This document shows positions 32,823-41,238 of a stretch of 64,000 nucleotides of DNA, one piece after another. How positions within the stretch are numbered: position 1 is the first letter of the stretch; the number at the start of each line of letters is the position of its first letter. The notes beneath the pieces are model-generated. The model made no database searches, was not told the origin of the DNA, and saw only the letters and a program-made list of their open reading frames with translations. The DNA lies in assembly GCF_030373545.1 (NCBI RefSeq), contig NZ_JAUDCO010000002.1, positions 248,001-312,000 on the forward strand, in the 5' to 3' direction. A program made the position numbers and the translations under genes. The stretch comes from Collinsella tanakaei. Lineage in GTDB: Bacteria; Actinomycetota; Coriobacteriia; Coriobacteriales; Coriobacteriaceae.

Positions 32823-34111
32823 TGGGTCGCTTCACGTTTCTCTCGACGGCCATCGAGCCTGAGCGAGCCGTGTTGGTGGGAGTCGAGTGGCGCAGCGGAG
32901 GGTGGCCGACCGACCGGTCCCTTGACGAACTCGAGCGCCTCGCCGATACGGCCGGCGCCGTTGTCGTCGGGCGACTGACGCAGCGGCTCGACCGTCCGGT
33001 TCCGAAATCGTTCATCGGCTCCGGCAAGCTCGAGGAACTCAAATCATTGGTGGGGAATCTTTCCGCCGATGTCGTTATCTTCGACGACGATCTGACGCCC
33101 TCGCAGCAATCGTATCTTGAGCGCGCGGTGGGGGAGCCGACCAAGATCATCGACCGCACCGCGTTGATTCTCGATATCTTCGGCCTGCACGCGACGACGC
33201 GCGAAGGCCGGCTCCAGGTGCAATTGGCGCAGTTGCAGTACCTGCTCCCGCGACTGCGCGGCATGTGGTCGCATCTGGCGAAAGAGCAGACGCGCGGCGG
33301 CATCGGAAGCCGCTTCGGCCAGGGCGAAAGCCAGCTGGAAGTCGACCGACGCCTCATTCGCAATCGCATCTCCTCCCTGCGTCGGGAGCTCAAGCTCCTC
33401 GAGCGCCGTCGCGGGGTTCAAGCGAAAAGCAGGTCGCGTTCCGATGCGTTCCGAATCGCGCTCGCCGGCTATACGAACGCCGGCAAATCGACGCTGCTCA
33501 ACACGCTGACTGGTGCACATGTCCTGTCTGAGGACAAGCTGTTCGCAACCCTTGATCCGACGACTCGCGCCTATACGCTTCCCGGAGGACGGTCGGTGAC
33601 GATAACCGATACCGTCGGTTTCATTCAGAAGCTTCCCCATAGCTTGGTCGAGGCATTCAAGTCGACCCTATCTGAGGTTCTCGAAGCCGATCTGATTGTG
33701 AAGGTCATCGATTGCTCGGACTCCGACTTCGAGCGTCAGCTCGAGGCGGTCGATCGTGTTCTTGATGAGATCGGAGCAGGACAACAGCCGACCTTGCTGC
33801 TGTTCAACAAGATCGACCTGCTCGCTGAGGCAGATAAGCAGAACTTCATCGCTCGGCATCCCGGTGCCGTGTTCTTCTCCGCGAGAACCGGTGAGGGCAT
33901 CGACGACCTCACCGAGCGGCTCTCCGCGGAAGCGGCTGCAAGCGACCGTCTGGTCAGTGCCGAGATTCCCTATCGTGAAGGCGGCCTCATCCGTCTTGTG
34001 CACGAACGGGGTCAGGTGATTTCTGAGGAGTACCTGGAGAGCTGCGTACGCGTTGTCGCGAAGGTTCCGCGCCGCATCGCTTCGTCTCTTGAGCGATATC
34101 AGACCGTGTAG
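32822..34111 (+). CDS. hflX: GTPase HflX
   Basis: Ribosome-splitting GTPase active under stress. The 429 residues carry an N-terminal HflX domain (KSFIGSGKLEEL; FDDDLTPSQQSYLE), a coiled linker (HLAKEQTRGGIGSRFGQGES) and the G domain with GYTNAGKST, DTVGFIQKLP and NKIDLL. The ATG is coupled to the miaA stop. The gene ends 13 bp before the convergent DUF1624-like gene, with no clear terminator between. Confidence 0.95.
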   Translation: MGRFTFLSTAIEPERAVLVGVEWRSGGWPTDRSLDELERLADTAGAVVVGRLTQRLDRPVPKSFIGSGKLEELKSLVGNLSADVVIFDDDLTPSQQSYLERAVGEPTKIIDRTALILDIFGLHATTREGRLQVQLAQLQYLLPRLRGMWSHLAKEQTRGGIGSRFGQGESQLEVDRRLIRNRISSLRRELKLLERRRGVQAKSRSRSDAFRIALAGYTNAGKSTLLNTLTGAHVLSEDKLFATLDPTTRAYTLPGGRSVTITDTVGFIQKLPHSLVEAFKSTLSEVLEADLIVKVIDCSDSDFERQLEAVDRVLDEIGAGQQPTLLLFNKIDLLAEADKQNFIARHPGAVFFSARTGEGIDDLTERLSAEAAASDRLVSAEIPYREGGLIRLVHERGQVISEEYLESCVRVVAKVPRRIASSLERYQTV

Positions 34112-34124
34112 TCCAAGCCGCTCG

Positions 34125-34865
34125 CTAGAGAACTGCAAGCACCTCAAATACGAGAACGATCAGCACCTGATGGGCGAGGTAGACAACAAGGCTGCGCTGC
34201 CCGAGCCACGTCAGCGGTGGAACGAGATTGTGGTAGGCCAAATCCGGATATTCACCGCGATGGCGGGCGTTATAGCGCCGTGAAGCGAACGCACCGCTCA
34301 GATACATGAACGCAAAGGGAATGATGGGATAGTAGTCACCCGAGCTGAAACCCGCATCGGGCAGACCGAGCCAGGCAAGGCCCGGGATACCATAGGTCTG
34401 ATGGGGGACGTCCCACAGCGCGGCGAACAGCGCGAGACAGACGACGATGCCGAGAGCGCTCGGTATCCGGATAAGAATCCGCTGGGCAGCAGCCCATACG
34501 AGCGTGCAGGAGAACATGCAGAAGAGGATGCCGAAGTTGATGGGCGTGTCGAGAGCGGCAACGGTCGTCGCCAGCCAGACGAGGAGCGCCGCCGCTCCAT
34601 AGACCCCTGCGCGCCGAAGGTTGTTATGGGAGAAGCTCGTCATCCAGCCGGCGAGAAAAAGAAACGACCAGCTGATCGAAGCCCTCCAGACATCCTGTAT
34701 CAATGGGTCCAAAAACCAAGACACGTCGTAACCGTAGATATACGCCGCATCATAGGTCGCATGGAAGGCAATCATGGACACAAGAAGCAGGCCGCGCAGG
34801 GTATCCAGCAGCACGATACGCCTGCGCGACGGCTGGGCGGTCTGAGCGGAGGGGGACGCGTGCAT
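34125..34865 (-). CDS. DUF1624/heparan-acetyltransferase-like membrane protein
   Basis: Polytopic membrane protein of 246 residues with about seven hydrophobic segments. The N-terminal RRIVLLDTLRGLLLVSMIAFH and the C-terminal LGQRSLVVYLAHQ resemble the YeiB/OafB-like acyltransferase fold (DUF1624). Such proteins are often predicted to move acyl groups across the membrane. It lies just downstream of lexA on the same strand (8-bp gap) and is convergent with hflX, so it may be cotranscribed with lexA and be partly SOS-controlled. The substrate is unknown. Confidence 0.75.
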   Translation of the reverse strand: MHASPSAQTAQPSRRRIVLLDTLRGLLLVSMIAFHATYDAAYIYGYDVSWFLDPLIQDVWRASISWSFLFLAGWMTSFSHNNLRRAGVYGAAALLVWLATTVAALDTPINFGILFCMFSCTLVWAAAQRILIRIPSALGIVVCLALFAALWDVPHQTYGIPGLAWLGLPDAGFSSGDYYPIIPFAFMYLSGAFASRRYNARHRGEYPDLAYHNLVPPLTWLGQRSLVVYLAHQVLIVLVFEVLAVL

Positions 34866-34873
34866 GCGTTGTC

Positions 34874-35515
34874 CTAAAAACGCCTCATGAGTGCGACGAC
34901 CTTACCAAGAATCGTCGGGTTGGTGGCAAAGATTGGCTCCATGGCGTCGTTTTCGGGCTGCAGCCTCACGCGTCCCTGCTCCTTGTAAAACGTCTTGACC
35001 GTCGCCTCGCCGTCGATCATCGCAACGACGATCTCGCCGTTCATGGCGCTTTTCTGCTCGCGAACGATGATGTAGTCACCGTTGTAGATGCCGACGTTGA
35101 TCATTGAGTTCCCATGCACCTCGAGTACGAAGGAGCTCGAGTCCGTGGCGATCTCGGAGGGCAGCGTGAACGTGTCCTCGATATTCTGCTCGGCAAGAAT
35201 GGGCATGCCGGCGGCGACACGGCCGATAAGCGGCAGCGAAACGGTGCCGCGGTCGACCGGTTCTGTTACCTCCTGGGAGGGCTTGGCGGAGGTTCCGTCC
35301 TCGTTGAACACCTCGAGCGCGCGCGGCTTTGTCTTGTCGCGCTTGATCAGGCCGTGATCCTCGAGCGCCGAGAGGTGGGCGTGGACGGTGGAGGGGGAGG
35401 AGAGTCCGACGGCGGCAGCCATCTCGCGTACACTGGGCGGATAGCCCTTCTCCTGCTGGTACGTGCGAATGAAATCATAGATCTGCTGCTGACGCTTCGT
35501 GATCTTGCGTGCCAC
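34874..35515 (-). CDS. lexA: SOS repressor LexA
   Basis: Transcriptional repressor of the SOS regulon, inactivated by RecA-stimulated self-cleavage. The 213 residues have an N-terminal winged helix (PPSVREMAAAVGLSSPSTVH), the Ala-Gly cleavage site in GRVAAGMP, the catalytic Ser in EVHGNSMINVG and the catalytic Lys in GEATVKTFYK. The frame opens at 35548, but a perfect AAGGAGG site lies 6 nt before GTG 35515, which is preferred. Two LexA boxes (35561-35574 and 35589-35602) lie just upstream, so lexA is probably autoregulated. The gene is divergent from the LysM gene. Confidence 0.95.
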   Translation of the reverse strand: MARKITKRQQQIYDFIRTYQQEKGYPPSVREMAAAVGLSSPSTVHAHLSALEDHGLIKRDKTKPRALEVFNEDGTSAKPSQEVTEPVDRGTVSLPLIGRVAAGMPILAEQNIEDTFTLPSEIATDSSSFVLEVHGNSMINVGIYNGDYIIVREQKSAMNGEIVVAMIDGEATVKTFYKEQGRVRLQPENDAMEPIFATNPTILGKVVALMRRF

Positions 35516-35554
35516 GGCCTGCCTCCTTCTACCAAACATATGTTCCATTTTCTC

Positions 35555-35582
35555 TTGACAGGAACAACTGTTCGACCATAAT
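35555..35582 (+). promoter_or_regulatory. SOS promoter of the LysM gene with LexA box 1
   Basis: TTGACA (35555-35560), 16-bp spacer, CATAAT (35577-35582). GGAACAACTGTTCG at 35561-35574 fills the spacer and keeps the LexA core GAAC-N4-GTTC. The arrangement copies that of the recA promoter in this window. It reads toward the LysM gene at 35671 and also lies upstream of lexA on the other strand. Confidence 0.85.
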
Positions 35583-35588
35583 GATATA

Positions 35589-35602
35589 CGAACACTCGTT
35601 CT
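35589..35602. promoter_or_regulatory. LexA box 2 between lexA and the LysM gene
   Basis: CGAACACTCGTTCT keeps the GAAC-N4-GTTC core, 28 bp from the core of box 1. It would be just downstream of the LysM promoter -10 and upstream of lexA. Two boxes spaced this way would allow control of both divergent genes. Confidence 0.85.
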
Positions 35603-35670
35603 TATGCCAGAAGTTTTTGTCCGGGCGCCGAGGTATACCTGTCCTGTCAGCCCGATGAGAGGAGAGTTCC

Positions 35671-36084
35671 ATGAAGTCCTTTGCCATGGTCGACGGCAAT
35701 CTCGCTTTGGCGCCCGCTGCTCGCACGTCCGCGTTTCAGGTCATCGAAGGTCGACTCGATGCATCCGAGCATATTCCGGCGCCCGCGCCTCGCCGTGCGG
35801 AGCCCGATCGTCTTCACATCTTTATCGCTGCCGCGCTGATTGCCGTCTCGCTGATCGGAATGATCGGCGTCTTTCAGGCTCAGCAGGCTCAATTCGATGC
35901 TGCCCTGGCTCATGCCGATCGCCTGGAAATCGTCGTCGAGTCCGGCGACACGCTGTGGTCCATCGCGGAGGATCATCATATCGACGGGGTCGACACGCAG
36001 CAGACCGTCGATATCATCCGCAGTTGGAACGACCTTTCCGTGATCTCCCTGCAGCCGGGCGACACCATCGTCGTGCCGGCGTAG
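35671..36084 (+). CDS. SOS-controlled LysM membrane protein, YneA-like division inhibitor (predicted)
   Basis: A 137-residue protein with an N-terminal cytoplasmic segment, one transmembrane helix (about 48-68) and a C-terminal LysM domain (ESGDTLWSIAEDH ... LQPGDTIVVPA, about 86-137) that should face the cell wall. The gene is divergent from lexA and its promoter spacer holds a LexA box. In Bacillus subtilis, yneA has the same position, size class and domain layout and encodes the SOS cell-division inhibitor; actinobacteria have functional counterparts. The N-terminal cytoplasmic extension of about 45 residues is longer than in YneA. The GAGAGGAG site fixes the start. The function is inferred from context and domains. 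Confidence 0.75.
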   Translation: MKSFAMVDGNLALAPAARTSAFQVIEGRLDASEHIPAPAPRRAEPDRLHIFIAAALIAVSLIGMIGVFQAQQAQFDAALAHADRLEIVVESGDTLWSIAEDHHIDGVDTQQTVDIIRSWNDLSVISLQPGDTIVVPA

Positions 36085-36181
36085 CCATCGTCGCTTCTGT
36101 TGTTTGCCTAGCATCTCACAGGGTTTTCCGTACGCGTGGTATGCTCTTTGCGGTATCGGAGCATTCGTTCGGAGGAATCCC

Positions 36182-36625
36182 ATGCGTTGTCCCAAATGCG
36201 GCAAGGACACCACGCGCGTCGTTGATTCGCGGACGCAGGAGGTGACCAACGCCATCAAGCGTCGTCGTGAATGCCAGTCGTGCGGCTATCGCTTTACGAC
36301 GTTTGAGCGGTGCGAGGATCCCATCGAGGTTCTCAAAAGCGACGGCACCACTCAGCCGTTTGATCGCAACAAGCTGCTCGTCGGTCTCATGCGCGCCACC
36401 GCGAAGCGCGATATCGATCTCGCTTCCCTGAACGCCCTGATCGATGATATCGAGCACGAGCTCAGGGGTCGGACGCTGACCGCCGTCAGCTCCCACGAGA
36501 TCGGCGATATGGTCCTGAAACGGCTTGAGCGCATCGATAAGGTCGCCTATATCCGCTTCGCTTCCGTGTACCGTGATTTCAAGGATGTCGACGAATTTCT
36601 CGATGAACTCGATAAGCTGAGGTGA
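36182..36625 (+). CDS. nrdR: Transcriptional repressor NrdR
   Basis: ATP-cone, zinc-ribbon repressor of ribonucleotide reductase genes. The 147 residues begin MRCPKCGKDTTRVVDSR with the CxxC...CxxC ribbon (CQSCGYRFTTFER), then the ATP-cone (about 46-136). A GGAGG site sets ATG 36182; the frame upstream is open but lacks a site. It lies between the SOS LysM gene and dut, grouping dNTP supply and quality with the damage response. No NrdR box was recognised in the window. Confidence 0.95.
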   Translation: MRCPKCGKDTTRVVDSRTQEVTNAIKRRRECQSCGYRFTTFERCEDPIEVLKSDGTTQPFDRNKLLVGLMRATAKRDIDLASLNALIDDIEHELRGRTLTAVSSHEIGDMVLKRLERIDKVAYIRFASVYRDFKDVDEFLDELDKLR

Positions 36626-36630
36626 GTTTC

Positions 36631-37074
36631 ATGCCCGTACTGAACGTCTCGATCAAGCGCCTCGATCCCGAGGTTGAGCTGCCTCGTTACGCCTATGCCG
36701 GCGATGCCGGCCTTGACCTGCGTGCCAATGCCGAGGTAGAGATTCCCCCTCATGGAAGGGCGCTCATCCCCACGGGGCTGGCCATCGCTATCCCTGAGGG
36801 CTTTGCCGGTTTTGTACAGCCGCGAAGCGGTATGGCACTCAAGCGCGGTCTTTCGATTGCCAACACGCCTGGCCTGATCGATTCCCACTATCGTGGCGAG
36901 CTCAAGGTCATCGCGGTCAATCTCGATCCTGAGCAGCCGATCGTTATCGAGCGCGGCGAGCGTATTGCCCAGCTCGTCATTCAGGCTGTGCCCGTTGTCA
37001 ATCTCGTCGAAGTCGACGAGCTCGACAAGACCGATCGTGGCGCCGGTGGCTTTGGTTCGAGCGGCATGGCGTAG
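36631..37074 (+). CDS. dut: Deoxyuridine 5'-triphosphate nucleotidohydrolase (dUTPase)
   Basis: Trimeric hydrolase producing dUMP and keeping uracil out of DNA. All family motifs are seen in the 147 residues: YAGDAGLDL, PRSGMALKRGL, NTPGLIDSHYRGEL, ERIAQLVIQ and the C-terminal RGAGGFGSSG. ATG 36631 is preferred over the overlapping GTG 36622 because a GAGGTGAG site lies upstream. It starts 5 bp after nrdR and ends at a terminator. Confidence 0.95.
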   Translation: MPVLNVSIKRLDPEVELPRYAYAGDAGLDLRANAEVEIPPHGRALIPTGLAIAIPEGFAGFVQPRSGMALKRGLSIANTPGLIDSHYRGELKVIAVNLDPEQPIVIERGERIAQLVIQAVPVVNLVEVDELDKTDRGAGGFGSSGMA

Positions 37075-37105
37075 CGTTTGCGCCTTCGCATCAAGGGTTG
37101 CTTTG

Positions 37106-37142
37106 ACGGACCTGTGCACCTCGTGCGCACGGGTCCGTTTTT
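37106..37142 (+). terminator. Terminator after dut
   Basis: ACGGACC at 37106-37112 pairs with GGTCCGT at 37132-37138 around an inner stem, followed by TTTT. It lies 31 bp after dut and immediately before the end of the convergent glycosyltransferase gene. Confidence 0.8.
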
Positions 37143-38441
37143 CTATCGAATATGCGCGGGCTTATCGCCCCAGTAGAAGCGTGCGAACCGTTTGGGCCGG
37201 GGCTGTGTGGTTCCAATAAGGGCGCACGTCTTCTTGACGATGTCCTCCGCTGCGTTCGGCTTGCGCAGCGCGTCGGCATTGATGAGCAGCGCGTCGAGGG
37301 CTGCGGGATTATCGTGCAGGTGACGTAGGATAAGGATGAGCTCGCGCGCGGTGGTCGCGTGCATGCTGGCGCCGAATCCCGTGAGCATAGTGGTGTTGGC
37401 TTTCTCCTGGCCGTAGGATTTTCCCAGCAGGATCATCGGCAGGCGTGCGCAGAGGCATTCGGTGACGGTGAGTCCTCCCGATTTGAGGATGGCGACATCG
37501 CAGATCCTCATGAGCGTGGCCATGTCTTCGACGTAGTCGAGGACCGAGACGTTCTCGAGCTTCATGGCATCGAAGATCGTCTTCAGACGCGTGGAATACT
37601 CGGTATCGCGTCCAGGCAGGAAGACGAAATGCATGTGCTCGAAGCCGCGCAGGAACGGAAGAATCTGCTCGATGGCCGCGCGGAAGCGCACGTACGGCTG
37701 CGGAAGGCTTGCGCCCGCCATGACCAAAACAACCGTTTTGTCGGCAGGGAGGCCGAACCGCTTTCGCTCTGCACTGAAGTCAAGCGGCTTGTCGAAGCCG
37801 CCGCGGACCGGGATACCCGTGATCTCGATGCGGGACTCCTTTACATGGCGTGGACGCAGGGTCTCCGCCATGAATTCGGTGGCGACGCAGAACAGATCCG
37901 TCTCAAGATGGGGCCACCATCCCTCGATCTCGTAGTCAGTGGGGATGCAGACGATCGGGTAGGTAATGCCGGTGATCATGCGGGCTCCGACGGCCACATT
38001 GGCCGCCGTGATATGGGTGGCGATGATGGCAAGCGGACGCTTGCGCGCAACATACTCGTTGAACGCGGGGAACATGACGCGAGACCAGCCCGTTCCGCCA
38101 CCCCAAAGGAGGCGGCCGGTAAGGGTGTAGCGCCAGGTGATATCGTAGATGGGCCTCGTCGCGCCGGTGAATGCCGCTGCCGTCTTGTTTCCGTCAAACT
38201 TGATTCGGCCGAAATCGAGGACATCGATGACGTCGACTTCCACGTCTTCCGGAACACCGTAGGTGCCGCGCATGCGGTCGATTGCCTGTGCGACGGCGTT
38301 TGCGGCAGCCTTATGGCCCGAGCCGACCGACGCATGCATGATCGTTATGACAGGACGAGATGACGCGAGGTCGGAGCTCTGGTTGTCCTCGGGCTCCGCG
38401 GCGGGGCCCTCCGTGTTTTGAATCATATCCGTTGAGGACAT
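37143..38441 (-). CDS. Processive diacylglycerol glycosyltransferase (UgtP/MGDG-synthase family, predicted)
   Basis: A 432-residue GT28-type glycosyltransferase. The N-terminal MGDG-synthase-like domain contains MHASVGSGHKAAANAVAQA (about 35-53), and the C-terminal nucleotide-sugar domain has KSGGLTVTECLCARLPMI and GKSYGQEKAN. The N-terminal 30 residues are polar and variable. Such enzymes build mono- and diglucosyl-diacylglycerol for membranes and lipoteichoic acid anchors. It is divergent from trxB, with a TACAAT -10-like sequence in the gap reading toward it. The exact sugar and acceptor cannot be told from sequence. Confidence 0.82.
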   Translation of the reverse strand: MSSTDMIQNTEGPAAEPEDNQSSDLASSRPVITIMHASVGSGHKAAANAVAQAIDRMRGTYGVPEDVEVDVIDVLDFGRIKFDGNKTAAAFTGATRPIYDITWRYTLTGRLLWGGGTGWSRVMFPAFNEYVARKRPLAIIATHITAANVAVGARMITGITYPIVCIPTDYEIEGWWPHLETDLFCVATEFMAETLRPRHVKESRIEITGIPVRGGFDKPLDFSAERKRFGLPADKTVVLVMAGASLPQPYVRFRAAIEQILPFLRGFEHMHFVFLPGRDTEYSTRLKTIFDAMKLENVSVLDYVEDMATLMRICDVAILKSGGLTVTECLCARLPMILLGKSYGQEKANTTMLTGFGASMHATTARELILILRHLHDNPAALDALLINADALRKPNAAEDIVKKTCALIGTTQPRPKRFARFYWGDKPAHIR

Positions 38442-38566
38442 CGAAACTCCCTGCGGTCTGCGTGTCGGGGTATATTGTACGCTGTAAGGCAGCCTGTTCC
38501 TGATTATTCAACAAACGTATAGCTGTCGTATCGATGGCTGTCGGGACATTCGCACGGGAGGTAACC

Positions 38567-39526
38567 ATGGATGCCTGTAAGACCTATGATGCGATTATCG
38601 TGGGCGCCGGACCTGCGGGCAGCACGGCCGGAATCTATGCGGCGCGCGCGAGCCTGCACACGCTCATCATTGAGCAGGGTATGCCCGGCGGTCAGATCGC
38701 GACGTCCGATATGGTCGACAACTATCCCGGCATCCCTTCGATATCAGGCGCCGAGCTGGGATCCAAGATGCTCGAGCACGCCGAGTCGGCAGGTGCCGAG
38801 GTAGCCTATGCCATGGTGAACGCTATCACTCATCTGGATGACGGCCGTTTTTCGCTTGAGACGGACACCGGTTCGTATGTCGCGCCCGTCGTGATCGTCG
38901 CCACGGGAGCGACGCCGCGTCCGTTGGGCTTTGCCGGCGAGAACGAATTTCGCGGGCGCGGCGTTTCGTATTGCGCCACCTGCGATGCTATGTTTTATCG
39001 CGGAAAACGCGTCTTTGTGGTCGGAGGCGGAAACTCCGCGTGCGAGGAGGGTCTGTTCCTATCGCATGTCGCCAGCGACGTCGTGATGGTTGTTCGACGC
39101 GACGAGTTCCGCGCTCCGAAAGGTCGTGTCGACAAGCTTCTTGCTCGCGACAACGTATCGGTCAAGTATTCGACATCGCTTGTCGAGGCGACGGGCGAGC
39201 GCCTGCTCGGGTCGGTGACCTTCCGCGACAACAAGACCGGTGATCAATATACCGAAACGTATTCGGAGGGATCGTTCGGCATCTTCGTCTTTGCGGGCAA
39301 TGATCCCGTGACCGAGCTGGTCACCCAGCTTGCCGATATTGCGCCGGACGGGGGAGTGGTCACCGACGAGAACATGGCCACCCGTACCCCTGGGCTGTAC
39401 TGTGCCGGCGATATTCGCTCGAAGCGCCTTCGCCAGGTTGTCACCGCGGCTTCCGACGGTGCGATCGCTGCAAGCGCGGCGTATGCCTACATTCAGGAAG
39501 CTTCTGACGTGCTGTCTACTAATTAG
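38567..39526 (+). CDS. trxB: Thioredoxin reductase
   Basis: FAD-dependent NADPH-thioredoxin reductase. The 319 residues carry the FAD motif GAGPAGSTAGIYAARA, the active-site disulfide CATC (SYCATCDAMFY near 142-146), the NADPH motif VVGGGNSACEE and the C-terminal CAGDIRSKRLRQVVTAASDG. ATG 38567 has a GGGAGG site; the longer frame is rejected. It stands alone between a divergent glycosyltransferase and a gene-poor stretch. No thioredoxin gene is in the window. Confidence 0.93.
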   Translation: MDACKTYDAIIVGAGPAGSTAGIYAARASLHTLIIEQGMPGGQIATSDMVDNYPGIPSISGAELGSKMLEHAESAGAEVAYAMVNAITHLDDGRFSLETDTGSYVAPVVIVATGATPRPLGFAGENEFRGRGVSYCATCDAMFYRGKRVFVVGGGNSACEEGLFLSHVASDVVMVVRRDEFRAPKGRVDKLLARDNVSVKYSTSLVEATGERLLGSVTFRDNKTGDQYTETYSEGSFGIFVFAGNDPVTELVTQLADIAPDGGVVTDENMATRTPGLYCAGDIRSKRLRQVVTAASDGAIAASAAYAYIQEASDVLSTN

Positions 39527-39575
39527 GTGCCTAACTAATAGGGAAGCTTAAAGCGTTGTGCTCAAGGTTTCTTGC

Positions 39576-39613
39576 GATATGCCCGGACGCTCGATCGAGT
39601 GTCCGGGCATATC
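39576..39613 (+). terminator. Strong hairpin after trxB
   Basis: GATATGCCCGGAC at 39576-39588 pairs perfectly with 39601-39613, and the loop (GCTCGATCGAGT) can pair further. It lies 49 bp after trxB. No T-run follows, so it is either a weak terminator or an mRNA 3'-end stabiliser. Confidence 0.55.
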
Positions 39614-40083
39614 GTCGCATGCGATGATGTTTCGCTTAACGTGCGGCTGCGGCGTGCAGGGACTTCTACCGGTAGTCACAGCGTCTGCTTGAACGATTCG
39701 TCAACCGATGAGTCCGGTTCGGGTGCCGCCGGGTCACTCAGAGTCGATTGACGTTGAAGCTCAGAACGTGCGGGGCCCCAGTGCCCGTGTACCGGACTCA
39801 AGGGCTCAGGGGGCGTCTGAGCGTGCCGACCGAATATCGTCGCGCGCGAGGAATTTGAATGAGGTCGCTGCGGGCGTGTAAGCCAGCGTACGGTCTGCAC
39901 GGGTGTATGTCGACAGCGTATGCGGAACGAGACGTGGACCGCGTGTGTTCGGTATCCTGTATGCGTGATCAACGGGCGCGGTCGATGTCGTAGACGAGTG
40001 TCGAAAACACTGCTATCCGGGGATTTCAACAAAACCACGATAATATATGTTATGTCAAGTAGAGATGGAAAACGGAACCTTGA
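39614..40083. other. Gene-poor intergenic stretch between trxB and degV
   Basis: About 470 bp with no reading frame I can support on either strand. The longest, 39676-40038 on minus, has no ribosome site, an unnatural His/Arg/Pro-rich composition and no recognisable motif. Part of it is less G/C-biased than the coding neighbours, with an A/T-rich patch (GATAATATATGTTATG) at about 40038-40053. I looked for signs of tmRNA, RNase P RNA, SRP RNA, T-box and common riboswitches and saw none. It could be a decayed gene or a novel RNA gene. Confidence 0.4.
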
Positions 40084-40124
40084 GAAAAACGGCTGTCCGA
40101 CGATATCTCTCGCCCGACAGCCGT
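40084..40124 (-). terminator. Terminator after degV
   Basis: On the minus strand ACGGCTGTC pairs with GACAGCCGT (plus coordinates 40116-40124 and 40089-40097) across an 18-nt loop, followed by a run of T (AAAAA at 40084-40088 on plus). It lies 56 bp beyond the degV stop. Confidence 0.8.
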
Positions 40125-40179
40125 CTGACAGATATCAGGTTGGCCGAACGCACTGGCATCAGAGCGAATCCGATGACGC

Positions 40180-41067
40180 CTAGTGGCTCGATGCGCCCAT
40201 CCACTCGTAGCCGATAATCAAGCCGGATTCCTCGGCGTAGTACGAGCACAGGCCACCGCACGGGATGATGTGGACCGTTGCATGGGGCCACCGCGCGCAA
40301 ATCGCGTTTTTGAGGTCGTCTGCCGCGGACTCGTTGTCGACATGATCGATATACACAAGGCCTTCGTTGAAGCCGTCAGCGGCCATGCAGTCGACGACCT
40401 TCTTGTACATCTTCTTCTCGCCGCGCGTGGGACCGACGATCTTGATCGTCCCCTCTTGGCTCGCGCATCCGAGCATGCGGATGTTCAGCTTGCTGGCGAT
40501 GGAGCCGGCAAGCTTGGGCATGCGGCCGTTCTTGACGAGGTTGTCGTAGCGAGACAGCGAAAACAGCACCGTCGATGCCTCATCGAGAGCCTGCAGATAC
40601 GCGACGACCTCATCAAAGCTGGGATTGTTGTCGCGCAGATACGCATCGAGCTTCTCAACGATAAGCTCCATCTTTCCGCCCGTTGCACGCGAGTTGAGGA
40701 TGAAGATGTTTTTCCCGGTGATGACGCCGGCGTGCTCTCGGGTGTACTCGTCGAGCACGATGTTGCGAGCGGTGCACGCCGCCTCATAGCTTCCGGACAG
40801 GTTCGCAGAAATCGTGATAGCGATGACGTTGTCGGCGCGGCGGAACTCCTCTGCCCACACGCCGACACTGGGACAGGAGCTCGAGGAGGCGGCGCTCTCT
40901 TGGGCCACCGCCCTATTGAGCTCACTGACATCGAGATGCTCATCGTCGACATACTCGGTCGATCCGACGTGGATGGTCAGGGGCACCGATACAAACGTGG
41001 TGCCGGGAGCCGTGGGTTTCCATCCACGAAGGTTGCAGCTTGAGTCGACGACAATCGCCCAGGACAT
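40180..41067 (-). CDS. DegV-family fatty-acid-binding protein
   Basis: Cytosolic protein of the DegV family, which binds single fatty acids; some members (FakB) hand them to the FakA kinase. The 295 residues have the N-terminal VVDSSCNL and the family sequences VITISANLSGSYEAA and NSRATGGKMELIVEKL. No fakA is in the window. The frame is open far upstream, but ATG 41067 with GAAAGGAT upstream gives the family length. It is divergent from a DUF1836 gene, a pairing I believe recurs in Gram-positive bacteria, and a TATACT -10-like sequence lies in the gap. Confidence 0.88.
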   Translation of the reverse strand: MSWAIVVDSSCNLRGWKPTAPGTTFVSVPLTIHVGSTEYVDDEHLDVSELNRAVAQESAASSSSCPSVGVWAEEFRRADNVIAITISANLSGSYEAACTARNIVLDEYTREHAGVITGKNIFILNSRATGGKMELIVEKLDAYLRDNNPSFDEVVAYLQALDEASTVLFSLSRYDNLVKNGRMPKLAGSIASKLNIRMLGCASQEGTIKIVGPTRGEKKMYKKVVDCMAADGFNEGLVYIDHVDNESAADDLKNAICARWPHATVHIIPCGGLCSYYAEESGLIIGYEWMGASSH

Positions 41068-41238
41068 AGGATGATCCTTTCGGTCACTCGAAACGCGTTG
41101 TCCCCAGTATAGCCCACGACTCCGCTTGTAGTATCGAAAACGAGATGTAAGGTTTTTCTGCGCTAGATGAACGCGATTATTTGCGCTATCCTCACATAGA
41201 AAGGACGTTGCTCCGCAAGCCGACCGGAGATGATGCTC

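Noticed and set aside
35534-35547. AAACATATGTT as a third LexA box near lexA
   Set aside because: It is palindromic but lacks the GAAC/GTTC core on the left side (AAAC), and it lies inside the lexA leader next to the ribosome site. It could be a weak site but cannot be supported.
39676-40038. 120-codon frame on minus between trxB and degV
   Set aside because: No ribosome site, His/Arg/Pro-rich composition unlike neighbouring proteins, and no motif. Kept only as part of an unexplained region.
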